Shown in pieces: positions 10,036 to 22,828 of a stretch of 64,000 bases of DNA (position 1 is the first letter of the stretch; the number at the start of each line of letters is the position of its first letter). Source of the stretch: Syngnathus acus (taxonomy: Eukaryota; Chordata; Actinopteri; Syngnathiformes; Syngnathidae); NCBI RefSeq assembly GCF_901709675.1, contig NC_051089.1, positions 3,326,476 through 3,390,475 on the forward strand, written 5' to 3'. The translations under genes and the position numbers were made by a program. The notes below the pieces were generated by a model that saw nothing but the letters and a program-made list of their open reading frames with translations, was not told the origin of the DNA and searched no databases.

Positions 10036-13000
10036 ATGGAAAATGGATGGCTGGATGTTCCTGAAATGCTCAAATGTTATTCAAATGAGAAGGACAGGGG
10101 GGAGGCCACTAAGCGGTTGAACGAAGCCCTTTGAAGAAATCTGCAAATCAAATTAGTTTATTGGGTAGACCTGCCACATTCGATCGGGTGGACACGTTGA
10201 TATATACAAGCGACAGGCCACATGCTCAACGGGGCATCGATGTACCGTACATACCCAGCATGTTAATGCCAAAGCATGTTGACGATATCAAGGAACCCCT
10301 GCTGGATTCTTCTTGAATGCTTCCCGTCGCCACAGTCGCTTCATTGTTTTTTACGCGTCGTTCTTCAAAGTACACTCGTTGATTTTGAAGTACGATGACG
10401 CCCCGTCTGTCTTCTTTTTTTGGTTAATGGCTTCTTCTTCGCCCTGATGATGTAACAGATGACTTCATAGGGTGAAATATCATGGTGCTCGCTAACAGCT
10501 TGTTGAAGCGGCGCTTTCCAGCGAGCAGATGGCTCACGAGTCGTTGACACATGTTGACATTGCGTCAACTTTCCACGTCGTTGCGCATTCTTTCTTTCTT
10601 TCTTTTGCAATCCTCAAGTGTGCAAAATGTTTTTTCGACATTCCTGTTGACTGTTTTCCTCTTTGGATTGATGCCGAGTACTGTTGTGTCCCTTCTTTGG
10701 TAAACTTTTTGTGCTCGTCTTCCAAACTTTGTGTTTTCCAATAGATGTATTTGGAGTTGTTTTTATTAATTCAAGGTGTTGATTCTGATGACTATCACTT
10801 AAATGGAATGTCGTACATTTCAGGGCCTAAGAAAAATACCGAGATTTTATAACGTATTTCTTGCGTGTGTCACCCCAATAAATAGAATAAATATTTCGGA
10901 TTCAAGTATTTATTGAGAGCGGAATCAAAATATGCGTGAGGAGGTTGAAACGTGATCATGAAAGTAGCGTGAGGGAGAGAAAAAGAAGCTTGGAAGTAGA
11001 ATGGAAAAGCAGCACGGCAAACACGCATCGAGGTTATCGATTTATCGGGCGCTATAGTCTTAGAGACGGGGTGCAAGATTGATCAAATGGAAGGTTATCC
11101 TTACTCACAGAGGCAAGCTGTTTGCCAATATCCATCACGGCAAAGTCCAAATGGCTTAAAGGATCCCTGACATTCTCCAAGCGAGAATGGAAAGGGGCCC
11201 CAACGTCAGGCGATTCTCTGCAGGGGATGTTATTAGATGCCACAATATCCTTAATGGACAACGCACAGACGCCAAGCGTGTCTTTTTAGCCTCATGCTGG
11301 CTGCTAATACCGAAATGCTCACACCAATAAGCGGCCACATTCATCCTTGGAGTCTGCCGGCACTAAAGTGCTTTCATCTTATTAACTACGTAAATAGAAA
11401 TGGGGGGGGACATGTGCAACGTCAAAAACCGTAAATGTGACGGAAGATCCATCACTGCACGTCTGTTTGTTTTTCTGAGATTGTTTCCAGTTTCAATGTG
11501 GATGTTTTGGATTGAGAGGGTGAAAGATGATTTAGGATTTTAAACAGGAAGAATTTCGAAAATATGTTTGTGTGTTTTGGATGCTAATTTGCGAGGTTAT
11601 AAATGAATGAACATTCAACATTTTTTTTCCATATCGGAATCAGGAATATTTGTTGGGATGAAATCCTTTTGTTTTTCAGCGTAAGAATGAAAACACTTAT
11701 TTGAATCTTCACTCTTGTTTCCTCTTACTGCCCCCCCCCACACTAAAATATAGACCAGATAATTAACTTTTGGGTATTTTACAATTTTTCCACCCATTTC
11801 TTAAAGCAAACATATCATATATTTTTATCAGATGATTTTTTTTGGGGGGTTTGTTGTTTTGCAGACCAAGAGATATCTTTATATCTATATCTCCGCCAGT
11901 GCTAATGTGGCATTGATGGGTCTGTCATTGTGAAGGGCCTCGTTGTCACGCGCTCGTCACGTGACAGCCGTTTAAATGTGGTCAGCTGGCCCGCCGCCAT
12001 ATTGCCCCCCCTCTTTTTCCTGCATCAAAAGTCAAACTGTAACCGATGTTATTATCTAAATCCGTGATTCAATAATCTGGCTAATCCCGCGGGACTTCTT
12101 AGGACGGCGTCTTGTCGGACTCGGAACTCTCGCTGTGCTCTGGGAAGACTAAGGCGCCTTAGAGTCAAGAGTTGAAAGTTGTGGAGCATCAGGATAAAAA
12201 CTATTTCTGGGATTTGGCAGTGTTTCATCGGTTGCGCGCTGAGAAATTAATGAACTTTGTTGCAAGGAAACTTTCGAAAGCCTCCTTTTATGATCCGGCT
12301 CATGTTAATATTTTAAAATGAAAATAAGTACGAAATTAAACCCAAAGAAAATCTTTCAATTGTACTTTAAAAAAAAATTCATATAAATTGAATATTGACA
12401 CAAATGGGCGCAAAACTGAAGACATTTGCAAAAAATTTTAAATGATTTTGGAACATTAAAAAAATGTATTACATTTTACCACGATGGTTAATAGAACCTC
12501 ACAGCAAAAAACCAAAAAAAAACAGTACATGTTTCTGTTGTTATTCAGCGTGGAGCTATGACTAAATTAACACTTGGGTCATAAGAAGCTTCCAGGCGGA
12601 AACACACACACAGACACACACACACCTCCTAGCCTACATCCCTTACTCCCGTCACACTTGAGATTTAAAATCACCCTGGGATTTAAAAATAGTATTAAGC
12701 CTGTTCTGGCCCGTTCTGTTTGAGTGGCACTTGTCATAGACAATTTTGATCAAAACAAAAACATTTTCACCATCAAGGAGAGAAAATTCCCTTTGAGGAA
12801 TCTTGAAATATGATCAGTGCCAAAAAAAAAAAAGGTCCCGGAAGCTTCATGCAAATGAGTGTAAGACAACACAGACAACAAACGGAGGCTTGTGCGCCCG
12901 CAATAAACCGGTGAAGACTGACCGGGCAACGCGTCTCGACTTGAAATAAATTATGTTCCGTGGGTCATTCTTTCATCTATCCTCTTTGTCTACCCTCTGC

Positions 13001-15440
13001 GGCATGTTTGCATCAAACAAAAAAATTGTAATAATAAATAAAAATCACCCACCCTTGAATTTGTACCATGATTGACATTTTTGTACAAATAAATCCCAGC
13101 TGCTTTCTGGATCTATTTTTAGCTCATGATGTTCTTTGGGTGACGACCAAACATGGCGGCCGAACAGTGTGGCATCCATGTTGACAAGGGCGGCCTTCCC
13201 CCCCAAACCGCTTCCATTTGGACCGCTTGCTCCTTATTAGAGAAGAGACCCCAAGTCTTGCCCAACTAATGAAGATGAATATTCAGACGCTTCTGGAAGG
13301 CTGCCCGCTTCGTAGCTCAACTGGCGGCAAGGTAAGGTGTGTAGACACACACACACATGATAACACGCACACTGTAAAAGTGTGGTGCTGCACATTTTAG
13401 AGAAAATGATTTACAGCATGGCCTCATTATACGCATGCTAGTGAGTTCCTATAAGGTGGGGGGGGGGGAGTTGAATACTCAGCGCACACATTAGTTGAGG
13501 CAATAACATAATGGAGATGTATGATAGTGCGCGTCTAATAATACTCGCCGGATGTAATGAGCGCAAGGTTTATCTGCAATTCTTAGACACACTCTTGATG
13601 CCGTGACCCGCCCACGGTAGATAGCTAAAAAGCTCAATTTCAAAATGGCCGACTTCCGCTTATATTTTATGTACTCATTGAGACTTCCCATGTAGGAGTT
13701 GTTCAGAAAGAATCCATGCAGAAAATCAATGGGGTGTATTTTTCCACTGCTTTTTTGATTGAAGTAGTGTTTTGAGCTTAGCGGTCAAGTTGGACATCAC
13801 AGTAGCTCGCTGTCATGGCCGCAGACACGGATTCATTTATTTTCCCCCTCCGTCAGGCGGTTTGTCCCCTTCCGCCGTCACAAAGCTGCGGTGGAACCGA
13901 TCGAGGTTGACCAAATAATCTGCCAATTCCCTTCTGAGAAACGGCAAGGCGACGAAAAAAAAAAGAAAAAGTAGGGGGTGAAATGAACATCTAAGTCTCT
14001 CAAGCCCTCATCCCCAAGAGCTGGATCAGCAGTTGTGTCACCGACTCCCCGCTAAGAGCTCCAGATTTTGAACTTTAAGAGGAGGACCGCTCGCAATTTC
14101 ATGGCTTCACTTTTAATTCACGTTTAATCGGCGCATCTCGCGTGGGATCACAGAGCAGAGTGCTGACGGCCTGTTACAGTGGCTTTTAACGAATGCCGTA
14201 GCCAAAATGTCACCACTGTTGCTGTTGCGACGGAGACTTAAATGAGCTTTTTTCTTTTTCTTAACGGAAATCACTTACAGTACTTTTGAGGGAAACTGTC
14301 CTTTCTTGTAACTACATAAATTATTTACTGACTCTTTCAATTGGATGTTGACTTTAGTGACAATCTCAACTCATATCTTTGCTCACTCAAGCGGTCTAAC
14401 AAGATTCGATATGTTCATATCGATCAATCGTGAGCTAATATATCTTTCGTTGCCTTCGGGGACAATTTGAAATCGCATTGCCTGGCAGAGAAAGGACAAT
14501 TTACATTCTAATGAATTTCATGAAATGTTATTTACATTTTGTATTTGTGTGTCTTTGCATGTTTGCGTGTTTCAATGATTTTAACCTCCTTTTTTTTTTA
14601 ATCAGCTTATGTTATTTTCCGTCGTGGGATGCGAGATCCAAAATTATATCTTTAATGATCGATTTGTTTCGATGACAATTGAACATTTTGTCATGATTAT
14701 CATCGCGCAAATTCCATTCATTCAATGCAGTCGAAATATTTTGTATTTAAAAACAGCAACAACAGTCATTTTTTTAAGCTAGTTATTTCAAAACTATTTT
14801 AAACTTAGATTTAATGGAAGTTCATATTTTGAATTACAAGCAAATTGTGGCACATAACAAATTATGTTCCAATTTGTTTTAGTACCCTCGCATTAGTCCA
14901 AGAGGACTTTTATGACTAAACATCGATTTCCTCTGGCACCAATTAAAGCATTAGCGATGCGTCACATGTCAACTGCGCATGTTGAATTTGATCTTTAGTC
15001 CTTTTTGACCGCCGTCCATCTTGTCAGTTCCTGCTTTCGCTTCAGGCTTATTTAAAAACACACACTCGGCTGTCATTTGTTAAATTTGGCACCCTGCTAG
15101 CAAACATGCTGCTAATTTGCTTGGCTTTAGCCTGATCATTCACACACCTGAGGGCCCGTAAAAAAAAAACTTGAACGAGGATGAGAAATAATGACTCTTG
15201 GCTAGCATCCATTTAGAAGCGTAATCAGTATTAGGATTATTGATCGATATGTCGGGTGTGTGTTTGTGTGTGTTTGCGAGTTTTATGCCAACTTGTGAGT
15301 TCAGCGTGTGATTTATCGTTCCGGGCATCTTTTGTGTGCTCGCTGAAAGGTTTCTATGGCTTTAACGCGGCAGGATCGTGATGTATTCATCCACCTATGC
15401 CGTTACCCCTTAAAGATGAAGATGAATGCAATATTGAGCA

Positions 15441-15443
<3 letters not shown>
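10036..15443. other. Long non-coding stretch, no gene seen
   Basis: Mostly unique sequence. Visible features are a trace of the GAAAATGGATGG repeat tail (10037), short CA runs (12603-12626, 13348-13358), G and C runs (11402-11408, 11731-11739, 13458-13468) and A runs. A 61-codon open frame at 10131-10316 has no recognisable domain. Homeodomain-like AATTA words are scattered, but none is dense enough for me to delimit an element. Confidence 0.6.

Positions 15444-15486
<43 letters not shown>
15444..15486. repeat. (GT)n microsatellite
   Basis: Forty-three bases of uninterrupted GT, followed by GCGTGC. Confidence 0.97.
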
Positions 15487-15490
<4 letters not shown>

Positions 15491-16547
15491 CTCTGACAAA
15501 TTACGCTGGTGCAATATAACAGCGGTGTGTCCTCCCACAGACAATGGCCTAGTTACTCACAGTGTGAGAAAAAAAAATGTGCAGAGCTTTTTATTTCATA
15601 AGCTTAATGTAAATGAGTGCTCGGATGCTTTGAGTAAACTTTGAGTGCTTTTCTCGTAAAAAGATGTTTTGGTCAATTGTGTGTGGGGGACAAAAAAAAA
15701 AAGAATATTTTATCTTAGCTTTCAAGTTTGCGGAATGTCTGTTTTGGTTGATGAAGTTGATGAATGGTGGCTGGAGTAGTTTGAAAAAGAGTCGCCAAGA
15801 TATTGCTCATGATATAAAAATATTTTGGACAAATGAATGCTTCGAACTTTGTTGTTACCATGGATACTCCAAGCAAGGTCCCTTAACTGAGTGCTTGTCA
15901 TACCAGAAGAGTTGCTGATATGATTTTATTCCACATTTTCTCTACCTTTTTGTCCAAGTCGTGTACGAGACGAGGCTGTAAGATGCTTTGGAGCTGACGA
16001 AGCGTTGGCGGATGGTGTCACACAATGTCACCCAGATGGTTAAATTGCCATCGGGCAAGTGCAGCACAAGTGGAAACCGTGAGGAAAACAATATGGATGA
16101 AACTCTGCAAATCTCAAAACACTAAAAACGAGGCGCTTTATTAACATCAAAAGATTTCATTTAACTGAGGACATTAAAAAACTCATGTTTATTACTTTCC
16201 ATCTTAGAAGACCAAACATTTTGTGATCCTGGCTGTAAATGTTGCTCTCTCTCATCTCGCATGCAGATGTTGCCGGCTTGTCCGCAAACGGCGACTAGAA
16301 TACTAATGGAATGTCGTAATCAGCCCTTTTGAAGTAGGCCAACGCGTACTGTTGCAGAATGGTAATGCGCCAGAACTCCTTTTCAGTGGTAAGCGCTCGA
16401 CGCCGCTTTGGCTTGTAGCATGTCTCCCTCTAGCCACCACCTCGCTCTGATAGGTCTCCGATGATGATCGGGTTCTGCGAACAACGGCGTGTGAAATGTA
16501 ACGATCCGTGGGAAAAAAGGGAGCCAGAGGAGCCATCGGGGAGGGAG
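15487..16547. other. Non-coding stretch, no gene seen
   Basis: Unique sequence with A runs near 15569 and 15692. Open frames of 60-84 codons at 15664-15918 and 16303-16536 match nothing I recognise. Confidence 0.55.
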
Positions 16548-16906
16548 CTGGATTATTGGTTTAAGAGGAAGGAAGGTTGAAGAAGCACATGCTAGCTAGC
16601 GAGATTTTTTTTTTGCTAGCTGACCTGTGAATGTCATTTTGAAACCATGAAAGGAGGTTTGAATGTTGGACTGGATTATTGGTTTAAGAGGAAGGACGTT
16701 GAAGAAGCACATGCTAGCTAGCGAGACTTTTTTTTTGCTAGCTGACCTGTGAATGTCATTTTGAAACCATGAGGTTTGAATGTTGGACTGGATTATTGGT
16801 TTAAGAGGAAAGACGGTTGAAGAAGCACATGCTAGCTAGCGAGACTTATTTTTTTGCTAGCTGACCTGTGAATGTCATTTTGAAACCATGAAAGGAGGTT
16901 TGAATG
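16548..16906. repeat. Three-copy tandem repeat, about 120 bp per unit
   Basis: Units begin CTGGATTATTGGTTTAAGAG at 16548, 16671 and 16788 (123, 117 and 119 bases) and end GGTTTGAATG. They differ at only a few sites and by a 6-base indel. Each unit contains AGCTAGC, a T run and GCTAGCT, a short inverted repeat with a T-rich loop. High identity implies recent amplification. Confidence 0.95.
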
Positions 16907-17699
16907 ATATGCTTGTTTGCTCGGGCTGTTTCACCGCCGTTGTTGTTTATTTCAAGAATGACTGAGGACATAATGAAGGCTTGTGTGTGCACAGCGATTC
17001 AAATAACCATCGTGTTCTTCTCCCGCAGTCACGTTGTGTCTTATAATTGCAGACACACAGGCCCACTTTATTCGGCTCTTAACTCGCAACTATTACGGCT
17101 CATTTCCAAGTCCAGCGTTTGCACTCTGGGAACGCCGCTGTGTGAATCACGCTTCAAAAATTTTATGATTGCTTTTATTTGGCTCTCCTTCACCTTAGTT
17201 TGGTCTCTGTGCTTTGCGTTGCTCACCTGACGGACGGCAGCTTCCCCCACGCCCTCCAGGGCCCACGCTTTACTATTCCTGTGCCTTATTTTGCCTGTAA
17301 ATGTGCTTTTAAGGGGATAAAAAGGCAATAACTGACACTAAATAGAGGGATAAAACAATGGGCTCCATCTTAGGGGTTGGTCTTCTGCGCTAACGAAAGC
17401 CATTTTGTGCTGGGAACTTCACTTTGGTGCCTCGTTTGGGAAAGTTTTACTCTCTTGTTATATCAAATCATCAAATTGACCCACTTTTAACCTAGAAAAA
17501 TGTTTTAAAAAGGGAAATGATTTTTTAATATCTTTTTAACTAAGCCCTTTAAACACTCTTCCACGGTGATTCCTCAAAACGATCATTAAGCTGTCCCGTT
17601 CAAACTACAGCTGAACCGTAATGCACGACTCAAAAAACAGATGCAACAAAGTTCAGATGAAGAATAGCATTTATGAAGAAAGTGAATCCAAAAATCACT
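16907..17699. other. Non-coding stretch, no gene seen
   Basis: Unique sequence. A 108-codon plus-strand frame (16904-17230) starts at the edge of the preceding tandem repeat and has no recognisable domain. Confidence 0.5.
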
Positions 17700-18290
17700 A
17701 AAAAAGGGATAAGTCAATTTCTAATGTTGACACCATTTTTTTTTGGTCCAAAATAATTGGCTGAGTTGGTTTTACTTATATCTTTAAATTAAGTACAATA
17801 CAAAGCACAATTGGTTCTGTAATGTCTCATTTCTTTTAGAAACGCGGGAAAGCCAATTTTCACAATTGTAGAATTTCTAATATTTTGTTGAATTGATTCA
17901 AAAGTTTGTTTTGTCAGTTTGAATTTGAGGCCTGCAACACATTCACCCCCCCAAAAAACTTGAAACATGGAACATTCCATGGGTGAGTGTCCTAATTGGA
18001 AACAGGTGAGTGTTCTAAGTAGGTATAAAAGAAGGATCCCCGAAAGGCTCAGCCGGTCACAACTCTTCGACCAACTCATTGAGCAACTACTCCAACAGTT
18101 TAAGAACAACAATTCTCAACCCAAAAGTTGCAAGGAATTTTGGAATTTCATCATTCACAGTCTAAAATACGATCAAAGGATTTAAGTAATCTAGAGAAAC
18201 TTTAGTATTTGACCTTTTGATTACTTAGGCGCCACAGCAATCGGTCAAGATTATGGGCCACACTTCAGGAACTCGTTTAAACAATATTCC
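17700..18290 (+). mobile_element. Degraded Tc1/mariner-like transposon fragment (5' part)
   Basis: From about 17930 the sequence follows the leader of fish Tc1-like elements: GCCTGCAACAC, ATTGGAAACAGGTGAGTG, TATAAAAG and CCCCGAAAGGCTCAG, then the start of the transposase. The 3' half and both terminal inverted repeats are not recognisable, so the outer limits are approximate. Confidence 0.75.
18040..18290 (+). pseudogene. Tc1-like transposase N-terminal remnant
   Basis: Cut-and-paste DNA transposase of the Tc1/mariner superfamily, here a dead relic. One frame reads DQLIEQLLQQFKNNNSQ, which corresponds to the first helix of the paired-like helix-turn-helix domain in fish Tc1-like proteins. 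The next stretch (GCAAGGAATTTTGGAATTTC and TCATCATTCACAGTC) matches the second and third helices at nucleotide level but in a shifted frame. Stops follow (for example at 18183). Only the DNA-binding region is present; the catalytic DDE domain is missing. Identification rests on my memory of the family consensus. Confidence 0.72.
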
Positions 18291-18897
18291 GACCATAAAT
18301 CCGTTTTTGAAAACAAACATCCTTTCATACGATGATTTTTTGTTTTTCGCTTTTATGGTATATTCCATAGCGTCCCTTGACAACACCTTTCGGACTTGTA
18401 TTTGATTTAATGTGGCAATCTAACCTGCTGCAAGGTGTTGCTTAGAAATCAATCGAGTTCTTGTTCAAAATGATCCCTGCCCACAACTCAATAAGCTCAG
18501 TAAAGGCATCATACGTGGAGCAAAGCTAACGAGACAAATAAAAATAAAATATAGGTGCGCTTTAAATTTTAGTGGTGCTTAAAGTGGCTTCATTTTTTTT
18601 TCGTTCCTGTCAATCACGTAGACGCACTTATGGCGCCGTTGACTTATGAAGAGCTTTTATGACACACCAGCACCATTGAATCCGACCCTGTGATGAAACC
18701 TTGAGGAGCAAACGACCACGATAATGCGGTGATGGATAAGTGGCTGCAATAGAGATGTCAGGCTGCAAGTTCAGTGCGTGTAACGTTGCGGTCAAAGCTA
18801 AGGTAAGCTAATTTTACACATATGTAGACAATTATCATATTTGCATTGTTTTTATTGTTATTGTATGATTTGTATTTTGTCCCCCACTCAAGTTCAC
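18291..18897. other. Non-coding stretch, no gene seen
   Basis: Unique sequence with a T run near 18593. It may include more of the decayed Tc1-like element, but I cannot align it. Confidence 0.5.
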
Positions 18898-18986
18898 TGT
18901 GATTGGTTGTTATTTAAGTACTGTGATATCATTTTTAGTTGACAGTGTCGCGGCAAAATGGCTGCCCGAGATGGATAAAAGCGGGG
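18898..18986 (+). repeat. Unclassified dispersed repeat, copy B
   Basis: It carries GTGATATCATTTTTAGTTGA, GGCAAAATGGC and GAGATGGATAAAAGCGG in the same order as copies A and C, preceded by GATTGGTTGT. A 104-codon open frame (18899-19213) runs across this repeat and is not taken as a gene. Confidence 0.72.
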
Positions 18987-19224
18987 TGATTTTGTTGCTT
19001 ATTTTCATACTCCATAAAATCAACATTAATCACAATGTGGTGTTTAGACTCAGAGAGGAAAATAGTATTGTAAAGAAAAATGTTGACCTCTTCTTGACTT
19101 CGGTGTCTTGTGTACAAACAGTTGAGTCTCTGGAAAGGCTATTCCCTGAAAAAACTCTGTTGTTTTTTTGTTCTATTTGTCTGCCCGAAGATATAAACAC
19201 CCCGCTATTATAGTGCAACGTGTT

Positions 19225-19375
19225 AGCAGAGGAGTAGCTCGTGTTTTCCAGGTTGACAACAGACAGCAGTACTGGACAGGCAGGCGAGGCTTCTTTTAGA
19301 AAGCAAATGTGTCGGGAAGATGCAGATAAAGGTCAGGATCACTACTGGCAATGGTGCAAGCTAATAGAAGAAAGA
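19225..19375 (+). repeat. Dispersed repeat fragment related to 8500-8695
   Basis: See 8500-8695 for the shared words. It lies about 240 bases downstream of copy B, in the same orientation. Confidence 0.5.
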
Positions 19376-19595
19376 GTAAGAGCAAAAAAAAAAGTCATAT
19401 TGGATAAACAGGAATTTTGACACGTGAGACGGATGGTTCAATAAACTTATTTTTGTTATAGTTATTTGAATAACTCTTTGTTACGTCAGGCACGTTCTCA
19501 GTTCCTTGTTTATGTAACGTTAGCATACCATACCGTTCAGCCTGTTGTTGCCTATTCATCTCTGTTCTTGGTGTTGGATTTTGTTAAATAAATTT

Positions 19596-19716
19596 CCCCT
19601 AAAAATGCGACTTATACTCCGGTGCCACTTATATACATTTTTTTCTCCTTTGTTGTGCATTTTATGACTGATGGGAATTATATTTTGGAGCGACTTATAG
19701 TCCAGAAAATACGGTA
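19596..19716. mobile_element. MITE fragment of the ACGGTA / TATAAGTCGC family
   Basis: The right end GCGACTTATAGTCCAGAAAA followed by TACGGTA is intact. The left half starts at AATGCGACTTATACTCCGG and lacks the terminal TACCGTA. It belongs to the same family as the copies at 21624 and 50952. Confidence 0.75.
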
Positions 19717-21623
19717 GTTCAATATAAGGCCCAGAATGGGTTAATTGCATTTTAATTCATTCCAATGAGGAATTAAATTCAAGCCAAGGTCCAGCTGTCG
19801 TTCCATTATTTTCACGAGGTGAAAAAGTCACTGACATTTACTGTCACGGAACACTCGGACCTTGACGGGCATTGAACTCATCAGCTGTTGTGTGAACTTG
19901 CCAACCCCCCCCCCAGCTACTGATAACTTGGAGGAGCCCACACTGACAGCTCGAAAACGTGAAAGCCGCCGCGTGGCTCTCTGCTGCTATTTCTTAAATG
20001 CCAGCGTCAGTCAGCGATAGGTCAGGACAACAAGCACTTAAATACGGCTTTGTCGCTGATTAATGAGAGGTGGCGCTGGTGCTGGAGGGATGTTTTGTAA
20101 ATAGCCACGGGTGAGTCAGACAAACGCTCGCCTCTGGAGATGGCAGGAAAACACCTGTTTGGACTGATGGCAAATCCAATCAGATCCCGGCGAGCCTGCG
20201 GTGGCCCAATTTGACATTGCTACAGCATTAAGAGACACCGATGGACTAACGGTGCCGTATTAGAGCCACTTAGCGGAACATTGGTGTTAACCCGCCGTTT
20301 TATTCGATGAGGGACAGAGTGTTGATTGGCCGACTGTGAGTAGTTAGCGGCGGTCGTTCTTGGATATTAGCAAGCGGCGGGAAATTGCTAATTACACACA
20401 ATGTGTTTATTTTGTACAAATCAAGGAAAATCTTTCTCTAAGTAGATTGTGTGTGGAACTGAAATGGATTCATTTCAAACATTCTGTTTTCCATACAAAC
20501 ATTAGGACCAGAGGTCACTGAGCTCTAAATCATCTTCATCACGACACGACAAACACACTGAGGCCTCCACTCAGTCTGCCTTATTTAAAAATAAAAATAA
20601 AACACAAGAAGACTAGGAAGACGTGGACTAAGGATTCTGCGGCTGGGCCTGGATGAGAGGAAATGATTTCGAGGATAGACGGAGAGACACTCTGGCCTAA
20701 TATGAGCAATTACTCTCCACACCATGGGCATCCAGTTGTCAAATGAAGCGGATGAAGCTTTCATATTTCGCCAAATAGACTCTGCGCCTGTGCAGTTATC
20801 CAGACCGACACTGTGTGTGCGTGTGTGTGTACGTTGTCCATTTTATGCTCCATCACAAAGTAGTGAATTGTGTACTCACCAGAATAACAACTATAAACTA
20901 TATGTCGATATGATTTCAGTATTCAGAGCATACGAGTACTTCACTTTTTCCACATTTGGTTGTTATAGCAAGATCCTAAAATTGATGACATTATTTTTTT
21001 CCCTCATCTCAATTTTTTTTTTTTGGGGGGGGAGTGACCAGTGTTGTCAAACAAATTGTAACAGACCCGGTGTTTATTGATTGGTCGCTGACTTTTACAC
21101 AGTTTCCTGTCATTTGTAAATCAGCCAACACTCGCATTTCAAAAGCACTCATGTGGCTCTGGCAGCTCAAATTCGACTTTTTTTCTTTTTTTGCGCTACA
21201 AAAAAAAGGACGAGAAATTGACGTGACAAGCAGTCAGGGCTAAATCATTTCCACGGGGGTAATTACTTCTACTGCAGCATAGAGGAAAGCTGCTGCCTGG
21301 ATTACAAGAAGCATTTTAAAGTGGAAGGCCAAAACCTTTGCCAACAACACCACTCATTCAGCTGAAAAACAAACTGTACGCAAGGAGCAGGAGAGTGAAA
21401 ACGCAACTGTGGAACATTTCAAATCAAACACACCAATTTTCAAAACTATAAAAGAAAATGGAGGGCCCATATGTTTATTTCATCCGGGTCATCCGATCCA
21501 TCCAATTCTATCGATCCAAAATCTGGAAGTATTTCGCAACACTAGCATACACCGTCTATATTAAAAAGTATTTACTTAGATTCCAATCAATAGCAAATTT
21601 ATCATATTAGCATGGATGTTAAT
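19717..21623. other. Non-coding stretch, no gene seen
   Basis: Unique sequence with a TG-rich patch (20814-20830), an A-rich patch (20588-20601) and a T run joined to a G run (21012-21031). A 118-codon frame at 20724-21080 contains these low-complexity runs and has no recognisable domain. Confidence 0.55.
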
Positions 21624-21730
21624 TACCGTATTTTCCAGACTATAAGGCGCACCTAAAAACCTAAAATTTTCTCAAAAGCCGACAGTGCGCCTTATAGTCC
21701 GGTGCGTCTTATAGTCCGGAAAATACGGTA
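21624..21730. mobile_element. Complete palindromic MITE, TACCGTATTTTCC ends
   Basis: A 107-bp element whose ends TACCGTATTTTCCAGACTAT and ATAGTCCGGAAAATACGGTA are inverted repeats with one mismatch. A subterminal GGCGCACCT pairs with GTGCGCCTTATAG, so the whole element can fold on itself. It is non-autonomous with no open frame. The flanks allow a TA target duplication. Confidence 0.88.
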
Positions 21731-22828
21731 TTCAATCGCTATCGGCGATACTGACCCCTGTGTCTTGGATCAATACGGACAGTATCGCTCATAACAATAC
21801 TGTATGTTTTATTCATTCAATTTCAAGTACTATCGAAAACCCGCCTGCAACTCCTGTTGTACCTTTTCCAGCTGTCGGTCCGTCTGTCCTGTTCCTGCGT
21901 GGCCACTGCATCAGCACCTCGGCCGCAGGGACGGCGACTATATGTGTTTCTCCAGCAAAAGGCCATCATTCTCCCTAATTAGCTGCTCTCAAATCACCTC
22001 TGTGGCTCTTTGCCTCCATCCGCTCGTCCCTAATTTTAACAACACCCCTCGGAATATTAGCTACGGGTCTCTTGTTATGGAGGCAGATAAATTAGTTTGA
22101 AGCAGGACGCTTGGCCCGCTACTCGGATCGTCGGCCTATTTGAAGCTGATGGACAATCGTCATTTGGAGCTAATTAGTGGTAGAAGTTTGTTTTAGTTAT
22201 TTGTGTTTCAAGTCAGTTTCAAGCCACGATTGGGATCCCAAATTTAGTTTTCAGGCAAGGGTTGGGTTTCAATGGAGGGCCTCGATTCAGGGTTAGGAAT
22301 TCAAGGATTCAGGTTACTTCGTGAGGTTTCAACACAGGATTTAGTTTTTAAAGTGACAATTCAAGCCATGGTAATGTTAGTGGCTGTTCTGGAAAAAAAC
22401 ATACATACGTACATTGGAAAGCTCACATACGGTCATCTTCCTCCCTCCATGGTGCATGATGAATTATGAAGGCCGGCCAATTACGGTTGCTTCACAAATG
22501 AAGGCTGCAGACTGTAATTGGGTCGGCACTTATTACGTACAACACACCTGAGCTGCCGGTAAACAGCGCTCATCCATTATGTATGTGGCGCACATTTAAA
22601 ATACACACATGATGACCGTTATTATGGTATCATGAGAGTGCCGCTTATCACTTTTCAAAAGTGTCAAAACGCAACTTGAAATCTCAGCAGGCGTTTTTGT
22701 TTTTGTCTTTTACTCCATTGGCCACTTGACTTCAAATAGCCTGCGGTCTTGTTTGATCGGGTGAATCTCCAAGCTTTGGTTCAGTTTTCAATTTAGCATT
22801 CTGTTAGCATTAGCAGTGTGAGCTAGGG
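21731..22828. other. Non-coding stretch, no gene seen
   Basis: Unique sequence. The part at about 22085-22180 is rich in TAAT words and could be regulatory. Frames at 21760-22100 and 22272-22469 have no recognisable content. Confidence 0.5.

Noticed and set aside
10131-10316. A 61-codon plus-strand frame with plausible amino-acid composition
   Set aside because: No domain or family recognised, no splice or promoter context, and length within chance expectation.
18899-19213. A 104-codon plus-strand frame
   Set aside because: Its 5' part lies in a dispersed repeat copy, and equivalent frames are not kept in the other copies.
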